NCBI RefSeq assembly: GCF_030285785.1
Contig: NZ_CP127247.1
Location: forward strand, 1,387,501 to 1,451,500
Direction of reading: 5' to 3'
Length of the DNA stretch: 64,000 nt
DNA from: Parasedimentitalea psychrophila
Lineage (GTDB): Bacteria; Pseudomonadota; Alphaproteobacteria; Rhodobacterales; Rhodobacteraceae
This document shows, one piece after another, positions 24,796 through 33,694 of this stretch; positions within the stretch are counted from its first letter, which is position 1, and each line of letters begins with the position of its first letter. Below the pieces are notes generated by a model that saw only the letters and a program-made list of their open reading frames with translations, had not been told where the DNA came from and ran no database searches. The position numbers were made by a program, and so were the translations under genes.

Positions 24796-25416
24796 ATGGC
24801 CATTAAAGCAGTGGTATTTGACATCGGAAATGTGCTGATAGAATGGCACCCTGAACGGTTCTATGACGCCCAGATCGGCCCGAACCGTCGCCGTGCCCTG
24901 TTTGCCGAGGTAGATCTGCATGGCATGAACCTGAATGTTGATCGCGGCCACGATTGGCGCAACTCTGTCTACGAACTGGCCGAAAAACACCCTGAATGGC
25001 AGGATGAGATTCGCCTGTGGCACGACAGTTGGCTGCAAATGGCGGCACCAGAAATTCCCCACTCCACCCGGCTGCTCAGGGCACTCAAAGCCAATGGCAC
25101 TCCGGTTTTTGCGCTCAGCAACTTTGGCATTGGGACCTTTGAACTGGCCTGCAAGGCCTACCCTGTGCTGACTGAATTCGACCGCAGCTTTGTCTCGGGC
25201 TACATGCAGGTGATCAAGCCCGATGCCGAGATCTATGCCCGGGTTGAGGCCGATTGCGGCCACCAGCCCGCCAATCTGTTGTTCGCCGACGACCGGCCAG
25301 AAAACATCAAAGCCGCCGCGGTTCGTGGCTGGCAAACCCATCTCTTCACCTCACCTCTGGACTGGGCCGAACGGCTTGTCTCCGAGGCGCTACTGACCAA
25401 GGAGCAGGCCACATGA
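24796..25416 (+). CDS. HAD-IA family hydrolase
   Basis: 206 residues. Motif I is VFDIGNVLIEWHPE, motif II is FALSNFG, motif III lies in VIKPDAEIY and motif IV is FADDRPEN, so all catalytic positions are present. The second residue after the nucleophile is glycine-linked (DIGN), typical of small-molecule phosphatases or haloacid dehalogenase-like members. The ATG at 24796 follows GAAAGGA. The stop overlaps the start of the next gene (ATGA). Confidence 0.9.
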   Translation: MAIKAVVFDIGNVLIEWHPERFYDAQIGPNRRRALFAEVDLHGMNLNVDRGHDWRNSVYELAEKHPEWQDEIRLWHDSWLQMAAPEIPHSTRLLRALKANGTPVFALSNFGIGTFELACKAYPVLTEFDRSFVSGYMQVIKPDAEIYARVEADCGHQPANLLFADDRPENIKAAAVRGWQTHLFTSPLDWAERLVSEALLTKEQAT

Positions 25417-26336
25417 GTATTCCAATCATTGGATTTGAAGAGGGCAATGCGCTGCTGGATTGGATCGACTTCACCCAGGCGCTGGCCCGCGGGCATGATC
25501 TGCCCAAAGCCGAGATCGGCGATACCTTTCTGTACCGCTCGCCTGATACGCTGCTGTCGCGCTCCGCCTGGATCGGTGGGCTGGGGCTGGCGGTCAAAAC
25601 CGCCACAATCTTTCCCGGCAACCCAAAAGCGGGCAAGCCGATGGTCAACGGATCCGTCAGCCTATATGCCGACAGTGACGGCCAGCTTGAGGCGCTGGTG
25701 GATTTCCATTTGGTGACCAAATGGAAGACCGCCGGTGACAGCCTGCTGGGAGCCTTGCGACTGGCCAACCCGGATGCGACAGAGGTGCTGATTGTCGGCG
25801 CCGGAACGGTCGGCGGATCGCTGATCGACGCCTTCTCGGCCGGCTTCCCCAAGGCACAAATCCGGGTCTGGAACCGCACCCTGCCCAAGGCCGCCGATCT
25901 GGTGGCCAGCCGCCCCGGCACCCGGGTTGCGCCGGATCTGGAAACTGCGGTGCGCGCCGCCGATATCATCGTCACCGCCACCATGTCATCAACCCCGGTG
26001 ATCAAAGGCGACTGGTTGCACCCCGGCCAGCACCTGAACTTGATCGGCGCCTATCGGCCGGATATGCGAGAAGCAGATGACACCGCACTGACCCGCTCGC
26101 AGATCTACACCGACAGCTGCAACACAACTCTGGATCATATCGGAGAGTTCATGATCCCCCTGGCAGCAGGGGTGATCCAGCGCCGCGATGTGCTGGCCGA
26201 TTTCTATGAGTTGGATCGCTTTTCCAAATTCGATCCAAGCCAGATCACCCTGTTCAAAAATGGCGGTGGCGCACATCTGGATCTGATCACCAGCCATCAC
26301 ATTCTGCAAAAATGGCAGGCCAGCGCACGAGGCTAA
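25413..26336 (+). CDS. Ornithine cyclodeaminase / mu-crystallin family protein
   Basis: 307 residues. It has KTATIFPGNP near the N-terminus, the substrate-side FHLVTKWKTAGDSLLGALRLA, the Rossmann motif VGAGTVGGSL and GAYRPDMREADD, all characteristic of the family. Members deaminate ornithine to proline, or act as imine reductases or amino-acid dehydrogenases with NAD(P)H. It overlaps the HAD gene by four bases. Substrate not determinable from sequence. Confidence 0.92.
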   Translation: MSIPIIGFEEGNALLDWIDFTQALARGHDLPKAEIGDTFLYRSPDTLLSRSAWIGGLGLAVKTATIFPGNPKAGKPMVNGSVSLYADSDGQLEALVDFHLVTKWKTAGDSLLGALRLANPDATEVLIVGAGTVGGSLIDAFSAGFPKAQIRVWNRTLPKAADLVASRPGTRVAPDLETAVRAADIIVTATMSSTPVIKGDWLHPGQHLNLIGAYRPDMREADDTALTRSQIYTDSCNTTLDHIGEFMIPLAAGVIQRRDVLADFYELDRFSKFDPSQITLFKNGGGAHLDLITSHHILQKWQASARG

Positions 26337-26360
26337 CCTGACGGGCATCACAACAGGTGA

Positions 26361-26440
26361 TCTCCCGCCCGTTGTCAGGCATCTATATCTAGATGTCCTC
26401 CTCCCGTTGGGCCCGGCGCCACGCAAAGGCGTGGCGCGCC
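26361..26440 (-). repeat. Structured intergenic element 2 (minus orientation)
   Basis: On the minus strand: hairpin A GCGCCACGC-CTTT-GCGTGGCGC (26416-26437), CCCAACGGGAGGAG, hairpin B CATCTA-GATA-TAGATG (26380-26395), then GACAACGGGCGGGAG. Hairpin B has no sequence similarity to that of the other copies but sits in the same place. It lies just after the cyclodeaminase gene in a 315-base convergent gap. Confidence 0.8.
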
Positions 26441-26470
26441 CGCTCTCCACAGCCCGTTCGGCCTTAATAT

Positions 26471-26516
26471 CTTTCTCATTGTCAATAAATACCTAGGGGT
26501 CCGGGGCTAGCCCCGG
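26471..26516 (-). repeat. Copy 5 of 3'-end motif with adjacent CCGGGGC hairpin
   Basis: On the minus strand: CCGGGGC-TA-GCCCCGG (26501-26516), ACCCC, then AGGTATTTATTGACAATGAG and AAAG (26471-26494). The order matches 19231-19274 on the plus strand. It is 140-160 bases beyond the MFS gene stop in that gene's direction. Confidence 0.65.
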
Positions 26517-26519
26517 AAA

Positions 26520-26593
26520 CGCCGCATCGCGGCGCCATGCCCAAGCCCGCAGGGGTCATTGGCAAAGCCAATGAGCCGAGTGGGCGCGGGAGC
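26520..26593 (+). repeat. Structured intergenic element 3 (divergent copy)
   Basis: Hairpin A CGCCGC-ATC-GCGGCG (26520-26534), CCATGCCCAAGCCCGCAGGG, hairpin B TCATTGGC-AAA-GCCAATGA (26556-26574), then GAGTGGGCGCGGGAGC. The flanks are less conserved than in the other copies but the layout is the same. Nothing else is seen between here and the MFS gene. Confidence 0.7.
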
Positions 26594-26651
26594 ATTTCGG
26601 CCACACGGAAAATCACTGCTCTGAATTCCAAACGGCCCTAGAGTTAGGCCC

Positions 26652-27902
26652 CTAGGCCGTTGCCGCTGGCAACGCCTTCTCCCTTGGGGTCTCCCGAATG
26701 GGCAGATGCACCACCGCACTGAAGGCGCCGATGCCAACACCAATCCACCAGACCAGAGTGTAATCACCGTACATATCATACATCCGGCCACCCAGCCAAA
26801 CCCCAAGGAAGCTGCCCAGTTGGTGGCTAAAGAAAACGATGCCATACAGCGTACCCATATAGCGCAGACCATAAAGATGCGCGACCAGACCCGAGGTCAG
26901 CGGCACTGTTGCCAGCCACAGCGATCCCATCACCACCGAGAATACAATCACCGACATCGGGGTGATCGGCATCATGATGAACAAGGCCGCCGCAATGGTC
27001 CGCCCGGTATAAATCCCTGCCAGCAGGTACTTCTTTGAATAACGATTACCCGCCCAGCCTGCCAGCAGCGTGCCGCCAACATTGGCCGCGCCGATCAGCG
27101 CGATCGCCACAGCCCCCAACGACGAAGTTGTGGTGATCCCCAGACTGTGCAGCGCCCCGCCGGGCAGGATCGGGCCGCACATCTCGGTGATAAAGGCCGG
27201 AAAATGCGCAGTAACAAAGGCCAGCTGATAGCCGCAGCTGAAGAAACCCAGAAAAATCATCGTATAAGACGGATCCTTGAAAGCCTTGATCAGGATCTGG
27301 CCCATACTCTCTTCCAGCTCGAGCTTTGTGGCGGTAACGGGGGACCGCATCAGCGGCAGGGTCAGGATCAGCGCCAGAACAACCGCGGCAAAGATCATGA
27401 ACACCTGCTGCCAGCTGATGAAACTCAGCATCCATTGGGCCGTTGGAGCGCCAATGATCTGACCGCCGGATCCGGCGGCGGTGACAATGGCCAGTGACAT
27501 CGAGCGGTTGGCATCCGAGCTGGCTCGTCCGACCACAGCCAGAATAACCCCGAACCCGGTGCCGGCGATGCCAAAACCCACCAGCCATTCATAAGCCTGC
27601 ATTTCAAACGCCGTGCTGGATCCTGCGCTGAGCACCAGGCCAGCAGCATAGATCAGCGCCCCCAGCACAATTGCTTTGCGGTCGCCGATCTTCTCGGCCA
27701 GAGCGCCAAACAGCGGCTGACCAATGCCCCAGGCCAGATTTTGGATCGCAATGGCCAGCGAAAACTCGCTGCGCGCCCAGTTGAATTCCTCGGCAATCGG
27801 GATCTGGAACACGCCAAAGGACGCCCGCACCGCGAAGCTGACCATGATGATCACACATCCGACGATCAGAACCGGGGTAAAAAGGGATGGCTGGCGCGGC
27901 AT
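26652..27902 (-). CDS. MFS transporter
   Basis: 416 residues with twelve hydrophobic helices and the MFS loop motif GALAEKIGDRKAIVLG between helices 2 and 3. The second half begins after LEESMGQILIKAF. It resembles sugar/organic-acid type antiporters but the substrate cannot be read. The ATG at 27902 is chosen over one 21 bases upstream because an AGGAG lies eight bases ahead of it. A perfect palindrome 68 bases upstream suggests regulated expression. Confidence 0.9.
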   Translation of the reverse strand: MPRQPSLFTPVLIVGCVIIMVSFAVRASFGVFQIPIAEEFNWARSEFSLAIAIQNLAWGIGQPLFGALAEKIGDRKAIVLGALIYAAGLVLSAGSSTAFEMQAYEWLVGFGIAGTGFGVILAVVGRASSDANRSMSLAIVTAAGSGGQIIGAPTAQWMLSFISWQQVFMIFAAVVLALILTLPLMRSPVTATKLELEESMGQILIKAFKDPSYTMIFLGFFSCGYQLAFVTAHFPAFITEMCGPILPGGALHSLGITTTSSLGAVAIALIGAANVGGTLLAGWAGNRYSKKYLLAGIYTGRTIAAALFIMMPITPMSVIVFSVVMGSLWLATVPLTSGLVAHLYGLRYMGTLYGIVFFSHQLGSFLGVWLGGRMYDMYGDYTLVWWIGVGIGAFSAVVHLPIRETPREKALPAATA

Positions 27903-27969
27903 AAGTGAGCTCCTGATATGCATCCCGAGACCTTACCGGCAACGAATCCAGCTCTCAAATCAGGATTTT

Positions 27970-27998
27970 TGTGACGTCACATCAGAATATTTGATGTG
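27970..27998. promoter_or_regulatory. Overlapping palindromes between the MFS gene and zapE
   Basis: TGTGACGTCACA (27970-27981) is a perfect 12-base palindrome. It overlaps a second inverted repeat, CACATCA (27978-27984) with TGATGTG (27992-27998) around a 7-base AT-rich spacer. Such overlapping dyads typically bind dimeric regulators of the GntR, CRP/FNR or MarR type. They lie 68 bases upstream of the MFS start and 65 upstream of zapE. Confidence 0.55.
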
Positions 27999-28062
27999 AG
28001 CCGCAGTGCGGCGCTGATCGGCAGTGCTTTTCAACCTTTCCGAGCCGGGTTATGGCTGGCAC

Positions 28063-29133
28063 ATGACCAATTTAGCCACTGTATACCGCGACAAGATCGC
28101 CAAGGGTGAGTTGCAGCCGGATCCGGCGCAACAGGCCGTGCTGCCGCTGTTCGACCGGATCAGCACCGGCCTGCGCGCCGCCCCCGTAAGACGCGGCTTG
28201 TTTCGTAAAAAACTACCGCCTGCGCCGAGGGGCCTGTATCTTTGGGGCGGGGTTGGCCGCGGCAAGTCCATGTTGATGGATCTGTTTGTCGACAGCCTGG
28301 ATGACATCCCGGTACGCCGGGTGCATTTCCACGCCTTCATGCAGGAAATCCATGCCGCCATGCATCAGGCGCGCCAGGACGGGGTCGAGGACGCGCTGGC
28401 ACCGGTTGCCGCAGGGATTGTCGCCTCGGTGCGGCTGCTGGCCTTTGATGAGATGCAGATCAGCGATATCACAGATGCGATGATCGTCGGGCGGCTGTTT
28501 GAGGCGCTGTTTGAGGCCGGGGTGGTGGTGGTCACCACCTCTAACCGGATGCCGGGTGATCTGTACAAGGACGGGCTGAACCGACAGTTGTTCCTGCCGT
28601 TCATTGATCTCATCAAAGATAAGATGGAGCCCTGGGAAATGGTCAGCCCAACTGATTATCGGCAGGACCGGCTGCAGGGGACGCAGGTATATTTTACTCC
28701 CAACGGGCCGCAGGCCTCCTCTGCGATTCAGACAATCTGGCAGGATCTTTCCGGTGGTACCGCGCAGCCGCTTGCTTTGCAGGTCAAAGGCCGCGAGGTC
28801 GTCCTGCCGGGTTTTCGTAATGGGGTGGCGCGGGCGACGTTTTACGACCTCTGTGGCAAGATGCTGGGGCCCGGGGACTATCTGGCCATCGCGGCTGAGG
28901 TGAAGGTGTTGATACTGGAAGACATCCCCAGCCTGTCGCGCAGTAACTTCAATGAAGCCAAACGGTTTGTGACCCTGATCGACTCGCTGTACGAGGCGCA
29001 GGTACGGCTGATCTGTTCAGCAGCAGCGCAACCGGAGATGCTGTATCTGGAGGGCGAAGGCACGTTTGAATTTGCCCGCACCGCCAGCCGATTGCGCGAG
29101 ATGCAGAGTGAGGACTGGGGGCAGTCGGGTTGA
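28063..29133 (+). CDS. zapE: ZapE / AFG1-family ATPase
   Basis: 356 residues. Walker A is GGVGRGKSMLMD, with the preceding PRGLYLWG; Walker B is LLAFDEMQISD, followed by FEAGVVVVTTSNRMPGDLYKDGLNR, the family signature. ZapE binds FtsZ and is linked to division under stress; the mitochondrial homologue AFG1 assists membrane-protein turnover. The ATG at 28063 is preferred to an in-frame GTG at 28024 because the family begins near here, though its ribosome site is weak. Confidence 0.93.
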   Translation: MTNLATVYRDKIAKGELQPDPAQQAVLPLFDRISTGLRAAPVRRGLFRKKLPPAPRGLYLWGGVGRGKSMLMDLFVDSLDDIPVRRVHFHAFMQEIHAAMHQARQDGVEDALAPVAAGIVASVRLLAFDEMQISDITDAMIVGRLFEALFEAGVVVVTTSNRMPGDLYKDGLNRQLFLPFIDLIKDKMEPWEMVSPTDYRQDRLQGTQVYFTPNGPQASSAIQTIWQDLSGGTAQPLALQVKGREVVLPGFRNGVARATFYDLCGKMLGPGDYLAIAAEVKVLILEDIPSLSRSNFNEAKRFVTLIDSLYEAQVRLICSAAAQPEMLYLEGEGTFEFARTASRLREMQSEDWGQSG

Positions 29134-29162
29134 AACGCGGATGCTGGCCACAGGATAGATTT

Positions 29163-29281
29163 GGGGCGCCGCCTGTAGGTTAGATCAGGGGGCGCCGCCC
29201 ACAGTATGGACTTAGGGGGCGCCGCCCACAGGTTAGGTTAGGGGGCGCCGCCCACAGGTTAGGTTAGGGGGCTCCGCCCCC
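29163..29281. repeat. Tandem 26-bp array (GGGGGCGCCGCCCACAGG...) between zapE and folC
   Basis: Five head-to-tail units start at 29163, 29188, 29215, 29241 and 29267. Units 3 and 4 are identical over 26 bases (GGGGGCGCCGCCCACAGGTT then AGGTTA); units 1, 2 and 5 are variants or truncated. Each unit can form a GGGCG-CC-GCCC hairpin. A CGCGGC-AA-GCCGCG hairpin (29284-29297) follows. There are no unique spacers, so it is not CRISPR. Confidence 0.85.
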
Positions 29282-29305
29282 GGCGCGGCAAGCCGCGCCT
29301 CCCCC

Positions 29306-29328
29306 GGGATATTTATGGCCAGATGAAG
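29306..29328 (+). repeat. Copy 6 of 3'-end motif (ATATTTATGGCCAGATGAAG form)
   Basis: GGGATATTTATGGCCAGATG then AAG, directly after the tandem array and a GC-rich hairpin, 170 bases beyond the zapE stop. It is the most divergent member but keeps the TATTT spacing and the A-rich end. Confidence 0.55.
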
Positions 29329-29349
29329 AGCGGGCGCGCCAGTTTTTGG

Positions 29350-30624
29350 TCAGCCGTTTTCGCGCAGGATGGCACCGGCCAGATAGAGCGAGCCGCAGAT
29401 CAGAACCCGGGCCTGTGGGTCCTGATTGATGATAGCTGCCAAGCCAGCAGCGGCGGAGGTTGCGGTGGTGGTTTTCATCCCCACTTTCGCCGCGGCAACT
29501 GAGGTGTCTGCGGCGGCCAAAGTATTGACCTCATTCGGGATTGAGATCGCAGTGAGACTGTTGGCATGTTTGGCCAGCGGCGCCATGTAGCCGGTCACGT
29601 CCTTGGTATTCAGCATGCCGCAGATCAGATGAGTGGGGCGCTTGGGCAGATTGGCCAGAACATCCGCCAGAGCCAAGGCAGCGGCGACGTTGTGGCCTCC
29701 GTCCAGCCACAGCTCGGCCTCGGGTGCGGATTGCACCAACGGGCCGGTTTTCAGGCGCTGCATTCGGGCGGGCCAGACCGCGTTTGTCATCGCCGCTTCG
29801 CAGGCCGTATCATCGGCGCCGAGATGACGCAGGACAGCCAGAGCCGCGCCGGCGTTCTGGATCTGGTGCGCGCCCAGCAGCGCCGGTAACGGCAGGTCCA
29901 GCAAGCCGCGCTCATCCTGAAACACCAGGCGCCCGTGTTCCTGGGTGACGTGCCAATGCTGGCCCTGGGCGATCAGCGGCGCGCCAAGCCGGGCCGCGGT
30001 GGCCTCGATGACCTCCATCACCTCCGCAGGCTGAGGACCAACGACGCAGGGCACGCCGCGTTTGAGGATGCCTGCTTTCTCGGTGGCGATCTTGCTCAGA
30101 GTATCGCCGAGGAATTGTTCATGGTCGATCGAGATTGGTGTAATGACCGTCAGTTCCGGTGCTGCAATCACATTGGTGGCGTCCAACCGGCCGCCCAGGC
30201 CAACCTCAAGCAAGGTGTAATCCGCCGGGGTGCGGGCAAAGGCCAATAGGCCGGCCACGGTGGTGATCTCAAAATAGGTGATGGTTTCACCACCGTTCTT
30301 TTCATAACATTCGTCCAGAATCTCGGTCAGATGCGCCTCGGTTATCAACTCACCAGCCAGCCGGATCCGTTCGTGAAACCGGGCCAGATGCGGCGAGGTA
30401 TAGGCATGGGCGGACTTCCCCATGCCCTCGATCCCGGCGCGGATCATCGCCTGTGTCGAGCCCTTACCGTTGGTGCCAGCCAGATGGATGACGGGTGGCA
30501 GCCTATCCTGCGGATTGTCCAGCGCCGCCAGCAGCCGCCAGACCCGGCCCAGCGTCAGGTCCATCAGTTTGGGGTGCAGCGCCATCATGCGGGTCAGGAT
30601 GGTATCAGAGGAGGCTTGGGTCAT
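29350..30624 (-). CDS. folC: Dihydrofolate synthase / folylpolyglutamate synthase
   Basis: 424 residues from the ATG at 30624 (a TTG nine bases upstream is the alternative; neither has a good ribosome site). The ATP-binding motif is HLAGTNGKGSTQAM; YTSPHLARFHERIRL and LLEVGLGGRLDATNV are family signatures. It adds glutamate to dihydropteroate and then to folates in the cytosol. It follows accD on the same strand, the common accD-folC arrangement. Confidence 0.94.
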   Translation of the reverse strand: MTQASSDTILTRMMALHPKLMDLTLGRVWRLLAALDNPQDRLPPVIHLAGTNGKGSTQAMIRAGIEGMGKSAHAYTSPHLARFHERIRLAGELITEAHLTEILDECYEKNGGETITYFEITTVAGLLAFARTPADYTLLEVGLGGRLDATNVIAAPELTVITPISIDHEQFLGDTLSKIATEKAGILKRGVPCVVGPQPAEVMEVIEATAARLGAPLIAQGQHWHVTQEHGRLVFQDERGLLDLPLPALLGAHQIQNAGAALAVLRHLGADDTACEAAMTNAVWPARMQRLKTGPLVQSAPEAELWLDGGHNVAAALALADVLANLPKRPTHLICGMLNTKDVTGYMAPLAKHANSLTAISIPNEVNTLAAADTSVAAAKVGMKTTTATSAAAGLAAIINQDPQARVLICGSLYLAGAILRENG

Positions 30625-30657
30625 TGGAGGCAAATCCCTGTGACAGGTCGCTTACGG

Positions 30658-30682
30658 AAAAACCGCCCACCGTTTCGGGCAG
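30658..30682 (-). terminator. Candidate intrinsic terminator after accD
   Basis: On the minus strand CTGCCC (30682-30677) pairs with GGGCGG (30668-30663), with one G-U pair, and is followed by TTTTT. It lies about 50 bases after the accD stop and just before folC, so it may reduce accD-folC read-through. Confidence 0.5.
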
Positions 30683-30730
30683 GCGGCAAAACAAGGCGGC
30701 TATGTGCGCATGAAAGTCTGAGTAACGCCG

Positions 30731-31687
30731 CTAAGGTGCGGCGGCTTCGGTTTTTGCGGCGTCCCGGGTGTCACTTCCGGCGTCCGGGGTTGCCTCGTCC
30801 AACTTGTCCGGGGCCGGCAGATCGCCAACGATCTGCGGCGACAGGCCCATCAGCATGCGGATAATTGTGATCAGCTCTTTGCGCAGATCGGTGCGCTTGG
30901 TGACCCGGTCCAGAATGCCGTGATCCAGCAGATATTCAGCCCGCTGGAACCCTTCGGGCAGTTTTTCACGGATGGTCTGTTCGATCACCCGGGCGCCGGC
31001 AAAGCCGATCAGCGCATTGGGTTCGGCGATATGGACATCCCCCAGCATTGCATAAGACGCGGTGACGCCGCCGGTGGTCGGGTGAGTGAGCACGACGATA
31101 TAAGGCAAGCCCGCCTGTTTCAGCATCTGCACCGCAATGGTCGTCCGCGGCATTTGCATCAGACCCAGGATACCCTCTTGCATCCGGGCGCCGCCAGCGG
31201 CGGAAAACAGCACCAAGGGCCGCTTCAACTCAACCGCCCGCTCGGCTGCCGCAAGAATGGCGTTGCCGACATACATGCTCATCGAGCCGCCCATGAACGA
31301 AAAGTCCTGCGCCGCGGCAACAATTGGAGTGCGGCCCATTTCGCCTTCGGCGATCAGCATCGCTTCGCCTTCGCCAGTCTTTTTCTGTGCCGCCTTCAGC
31401 CGGTCCGGATATCGTTTCTGGTCGCGGAATTTCAGCGGGTCGGCGACCGGCATCGGCACCTCGATTTCGGTGAATATGCCACCGTCGAACAGCGCATCAA
31501 AGCGCGCCCGAGGGGTGATCGCCATGTGGTGATCACAGTTGGTGCAGACATTCAGATTGTCGCTCAACTCGCGGTGAAACAGCATGGTGCCGCACTCGGA
31601 GCATTTCTGCCACAGGTTCTCGGGGACTTCGCGGCGCGAGAAGATCGAATTGATCCGCGGCCGGACGTAGTTGGTAATCCAGTTCAT
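30731..31687 (-). CDS. accD: Acetyl-CoA carboxylase carboxyltransferase subunit beta
   Basis: 318 residues from the ATG at 31687. The four-cysteine zinc ribbon [10 protein letters not shown]...CTNCDHH lies at residues 25-50, and the carboxyltransferase core has [14 protein letters not shown] and [18 protein letters not shown]. With AccA it transfers the carboxyl group from biotin to acetyl-CoA to make malonyl-CoA, the first step of fatty-acid synthesis. The C-terminal tail is low-complexity ([18 protein letters not shown]). A GAGG lies eight bases before the start. Confidence 0.96.
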   Translation of the reverse strand: MNWITNYVRPRINSIFSRREVPENLWQKCSECGTMLFHRELSDNLNVCTNCDHHMAITPRARFDALFDGGIFTEIEVPMPVADPLKFRDQKRYPDRLKAAQKKTGEGEAMLIAEGEMGRTPIVAAAQDFSFMGGSMSMYVGNAILAAAERAVELKRPLVLFSAAGGARMQEGILGLMQMPRTTIAVQMLKQAGLPYIVVLTHPTTGGVTASYAMLGDVHIAEPNALIGFAGARVIEQTIREKLPEGFQRAEYLLDHGILDRVTKRTDLRKELITIIRMLMGLSPQIVGDLPAPDKLDEATPDAGSDTRDAAKTEAAAP

Positions 31688-31747
31688 AGCAGGCCTCTGC
31701 TGGGGCAGTTTGACCTCCCAGATAAGGCCACACGACGGCAATTGCAA

Positions 31748-32638
31748 TCAGCGGCGTATCGCAAGGCGCGCCACCAGCCAGCCGATGACCATCAGGGCAA
31801 AGTCCACCGCCAGCCAGGGCCGCAATGCCGCGGCGTCCGACATCTCATATGGCAGCAGATAAAGCGCCAGACTGTTGAGACTGCTGGGCGAGGCAAAAAG
31901 CAATAATGCGGTGAAGTTATTGAAGAAATGCACCGCGACTGCCGGGCCTATGGTGCCGGCACGGGCGGTGAGGTCAGCCATCAGAATGCCAAACACCCCC
32001 GCCCAAATGGCAATCAGAACCGCATTTTCCCCGGCTTCGGCAGGCAAATAATGGCCCAGAGCAAACAGCAGTGACGGCACGACCAGCCAGATCAGCGGCT
32101 GACGGTAACGCGCCGCCAGCCCTTGCTGAAGATAGCCGCGAAACAGGATTTCCTCGGCTCCGGTCTGCACCAACAGCGCCGCGGCGGACAGCGGCAACAG
32201 GGCCAGCCAGGTCAGCACCGGCAGATTGGCAACCATCGGCGCCCCCATCTGGTACGGCGGCAACAGCAGCAGCGCCCCGGCCAGCGCCATGAGATACAGG
32301 CTGACCTGTGCGAATTGCCGGGCCATCGCCCGAGGTGAGCCGGTGATACTGAATAAGGAACGTCTCTGCATGAGCCAGGCCGCCACAGTGACGCCAACGA
32401 TGACAAAGCCAAATCCCCCCAGCAGCGCCAGCATGGCAGGCGGATTCGATCCGTCCTGCAACCCAGCCAGCCAGGGGCCGGGAAACAGGCTGGCCAAAAG
32501 GCTATAGGCCAATGAGTACAGCAGAAACCCAACCCCGATGATCACCAGCAGCCCAAGGATCAGCCGCCACAGCTGAGCCCGGTTGCGGGCGCCGGACACC
32601 AGCGCCTCTTGGGCGGCGTAGCGGCGGTTATCTGGCAT
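31748..32638 (-). CDS. CPBP family intramembrane glutamic endopeptidase
   Basis: 296 residues, about eight hydrophobic helices. The CPBP/Rce1 motifs are present: EEILFRG (paired glutamates and arginine) in VQTGAEEILFRGYLQ, the histidine of FALGH, and HFFNN. The family comprises membrane-embedded proteases; bacterial roles are mostly unknown, some relating to bacteriocin self-immunity. It ends 60 bases upstream of accD on the same strand. Its 5' side is a 283-base gap in which I see no clear element. Confidence 0.92.
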   Translation of the reverse strand: MPDNRRYAAQEALVSGARNRAQLWRLILGLLVIIGVGFLLYSLAYSLLASLFPGPWLAGLQDGSNPPAMLALLGGFGFVIVGVTVAAWLMQRRSLFSITGSPRAMARQFAQVSLYLMALAGALLLLPPYQMGAPMVANLPVLTWLALLPLSAAALLVQTGAEEILFRGYLQQGLAARYRQPLIWLVVPSLLFALGHYLPAEAGENAVLIAIWAGVFGILMADLTARAGTIGPAVAVHFFNNFTALLLFASPSSLNSLALYLLPYEMSDAAALRPWLAVDFALMVIGWLVARLAIRR

Positions 32639-32921
32639 ATGTGCGGCGCCGGTCCACGGGCGGAGTGCAGGTCATCACCGATCCAGTTGCGGCATGGTCG
32701 GGCGCGTTTGTAAGGATTTTCATGCTGAACGGTAGGCAGGATTAGCCGCAAAGACAAGTTGGCGGGTGGGGCAGCGCGGCCGCAGCGGCTTTCGGTCTCA
32801 GCGGAGCGGTGGCGCAAATCCCTGACCCCAGTTAAGAAAGCGAATTGCCGGCTTGGTTAACAAGCGTTACATTGCGGGCAATCAACAGGGCAAAACGTCC
32901 GCTGATCTATTTGAGGGCACT

Positions 32922-33683
32922 ATGGGCAGGATACTGGACCGACTGTTTCACCACCGTGCCTTGAGCCATTGGCGCCAGAATGCCCGGCAGGCAGAGCTTG
33001 CTCCGTTGAGTGAGCTGAGAGCGCAACGCAATCGGGCGCGTCAATTGCGCGCCCATCTGGATCGTTTGATCCATGTGGCCGAAGGACGGTTGGCGCTGCC
33101 GCAGATCGGATCCTCCTTTTTCCCCAAACCCCATGGCACCGACTGGTCCTGGCGCCCCGCTCTGTGGCGTGGCCCGCTGGCTGAACCTGGCCTGTCTTCC
33201 GCCGCCTCCAAATCCAAGCTGGGCGACGAGGTACAGCTGTTCCACGACTGCACCTATTCTGAGCTGACCCTGCGCCAGCTGCGCAACACACGGGAACAGG
33301 ATCTGGCCCCTTTTGGCCTGCGAATGGATGTGTTCCAGTTTGACGGGTCGTTTCTGTCACTGGTGATCGAGCTGCCTCCCGAGGCCGCCGAGGGCATGAC
33401 GCGCCAGCATCTGCTGCGGGTCGACAGCATTATCGAGACCGAAAAACCGCAGGAAATCTTTGTCCGCCTAAACATCAAACATGGCCCCAACACCGAACAG
33501 CTGGTGCGTGAGTTGCCGCTGGGTGATGCCTCTGCCCTGGTCGAATTTGATCTGGCCTATTCCCGCCTCAATGAAAAACGAATTGAAAAAATCTGGCTTG
33601 ATCTGATTTTTGAAACCCCCGACATGAACCAGGTGATCCTGCGCGATCTCACCTTCTCGCGCCACCACCGCGCCGCTATTTGA
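32922..33683 (+). CDS. Uncharacterised protein (DUF6478-like)
   Basis: 253 residues from an ATG at 32922 preceded by TTGAGGG. It opens with a basic helix, MGRILDRLFHHRALSHWRQ, and continues with FFPKPHGTDWSWRP, then a beta-rich region (DVFQFDGSFLSLVIELP, FVRLNIKHGPNTEQLVRELPL) and a C-terminal FDLAYSRLNEKRIEKIWLDLIF. From memory this matches DUF6478, a family I associate with Rhodobacterales; no function is known. No signal peptide or membrane helix. It is followed after 11 bases by another protein with a similar beta-rich make-up. Confidence 0.75.
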   Translation: MGRILDRLFHHRALSHWRQNARQAELAPLSELRAQRNRARQLRAHLDRLIHVAEGRLALPQIGSSFFPKPHGTDWSWRPALWRGPLAEPGLSSAASKSKLGDEVQLFHDCTYSELTLRQLRNTREQDLAPFGLRMDVFQFDGSFLSLVIELPPEAAEGMTRQHLLRVDSIIETEKPQEIFVRLNIKHGPNTEQLVRELPLGDASALVEFDLAYSRLNEKRIEKIWLDLIFETPDMNQVILRDLTFSRHHRAAI

Positions 33684-33694
33684 GGACCACCAAA

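Noticed and set aside
29163-29281. CRISPR-like array
   Set aside because: The units are contiguous without unique spacers and no cas genes lie in the window.
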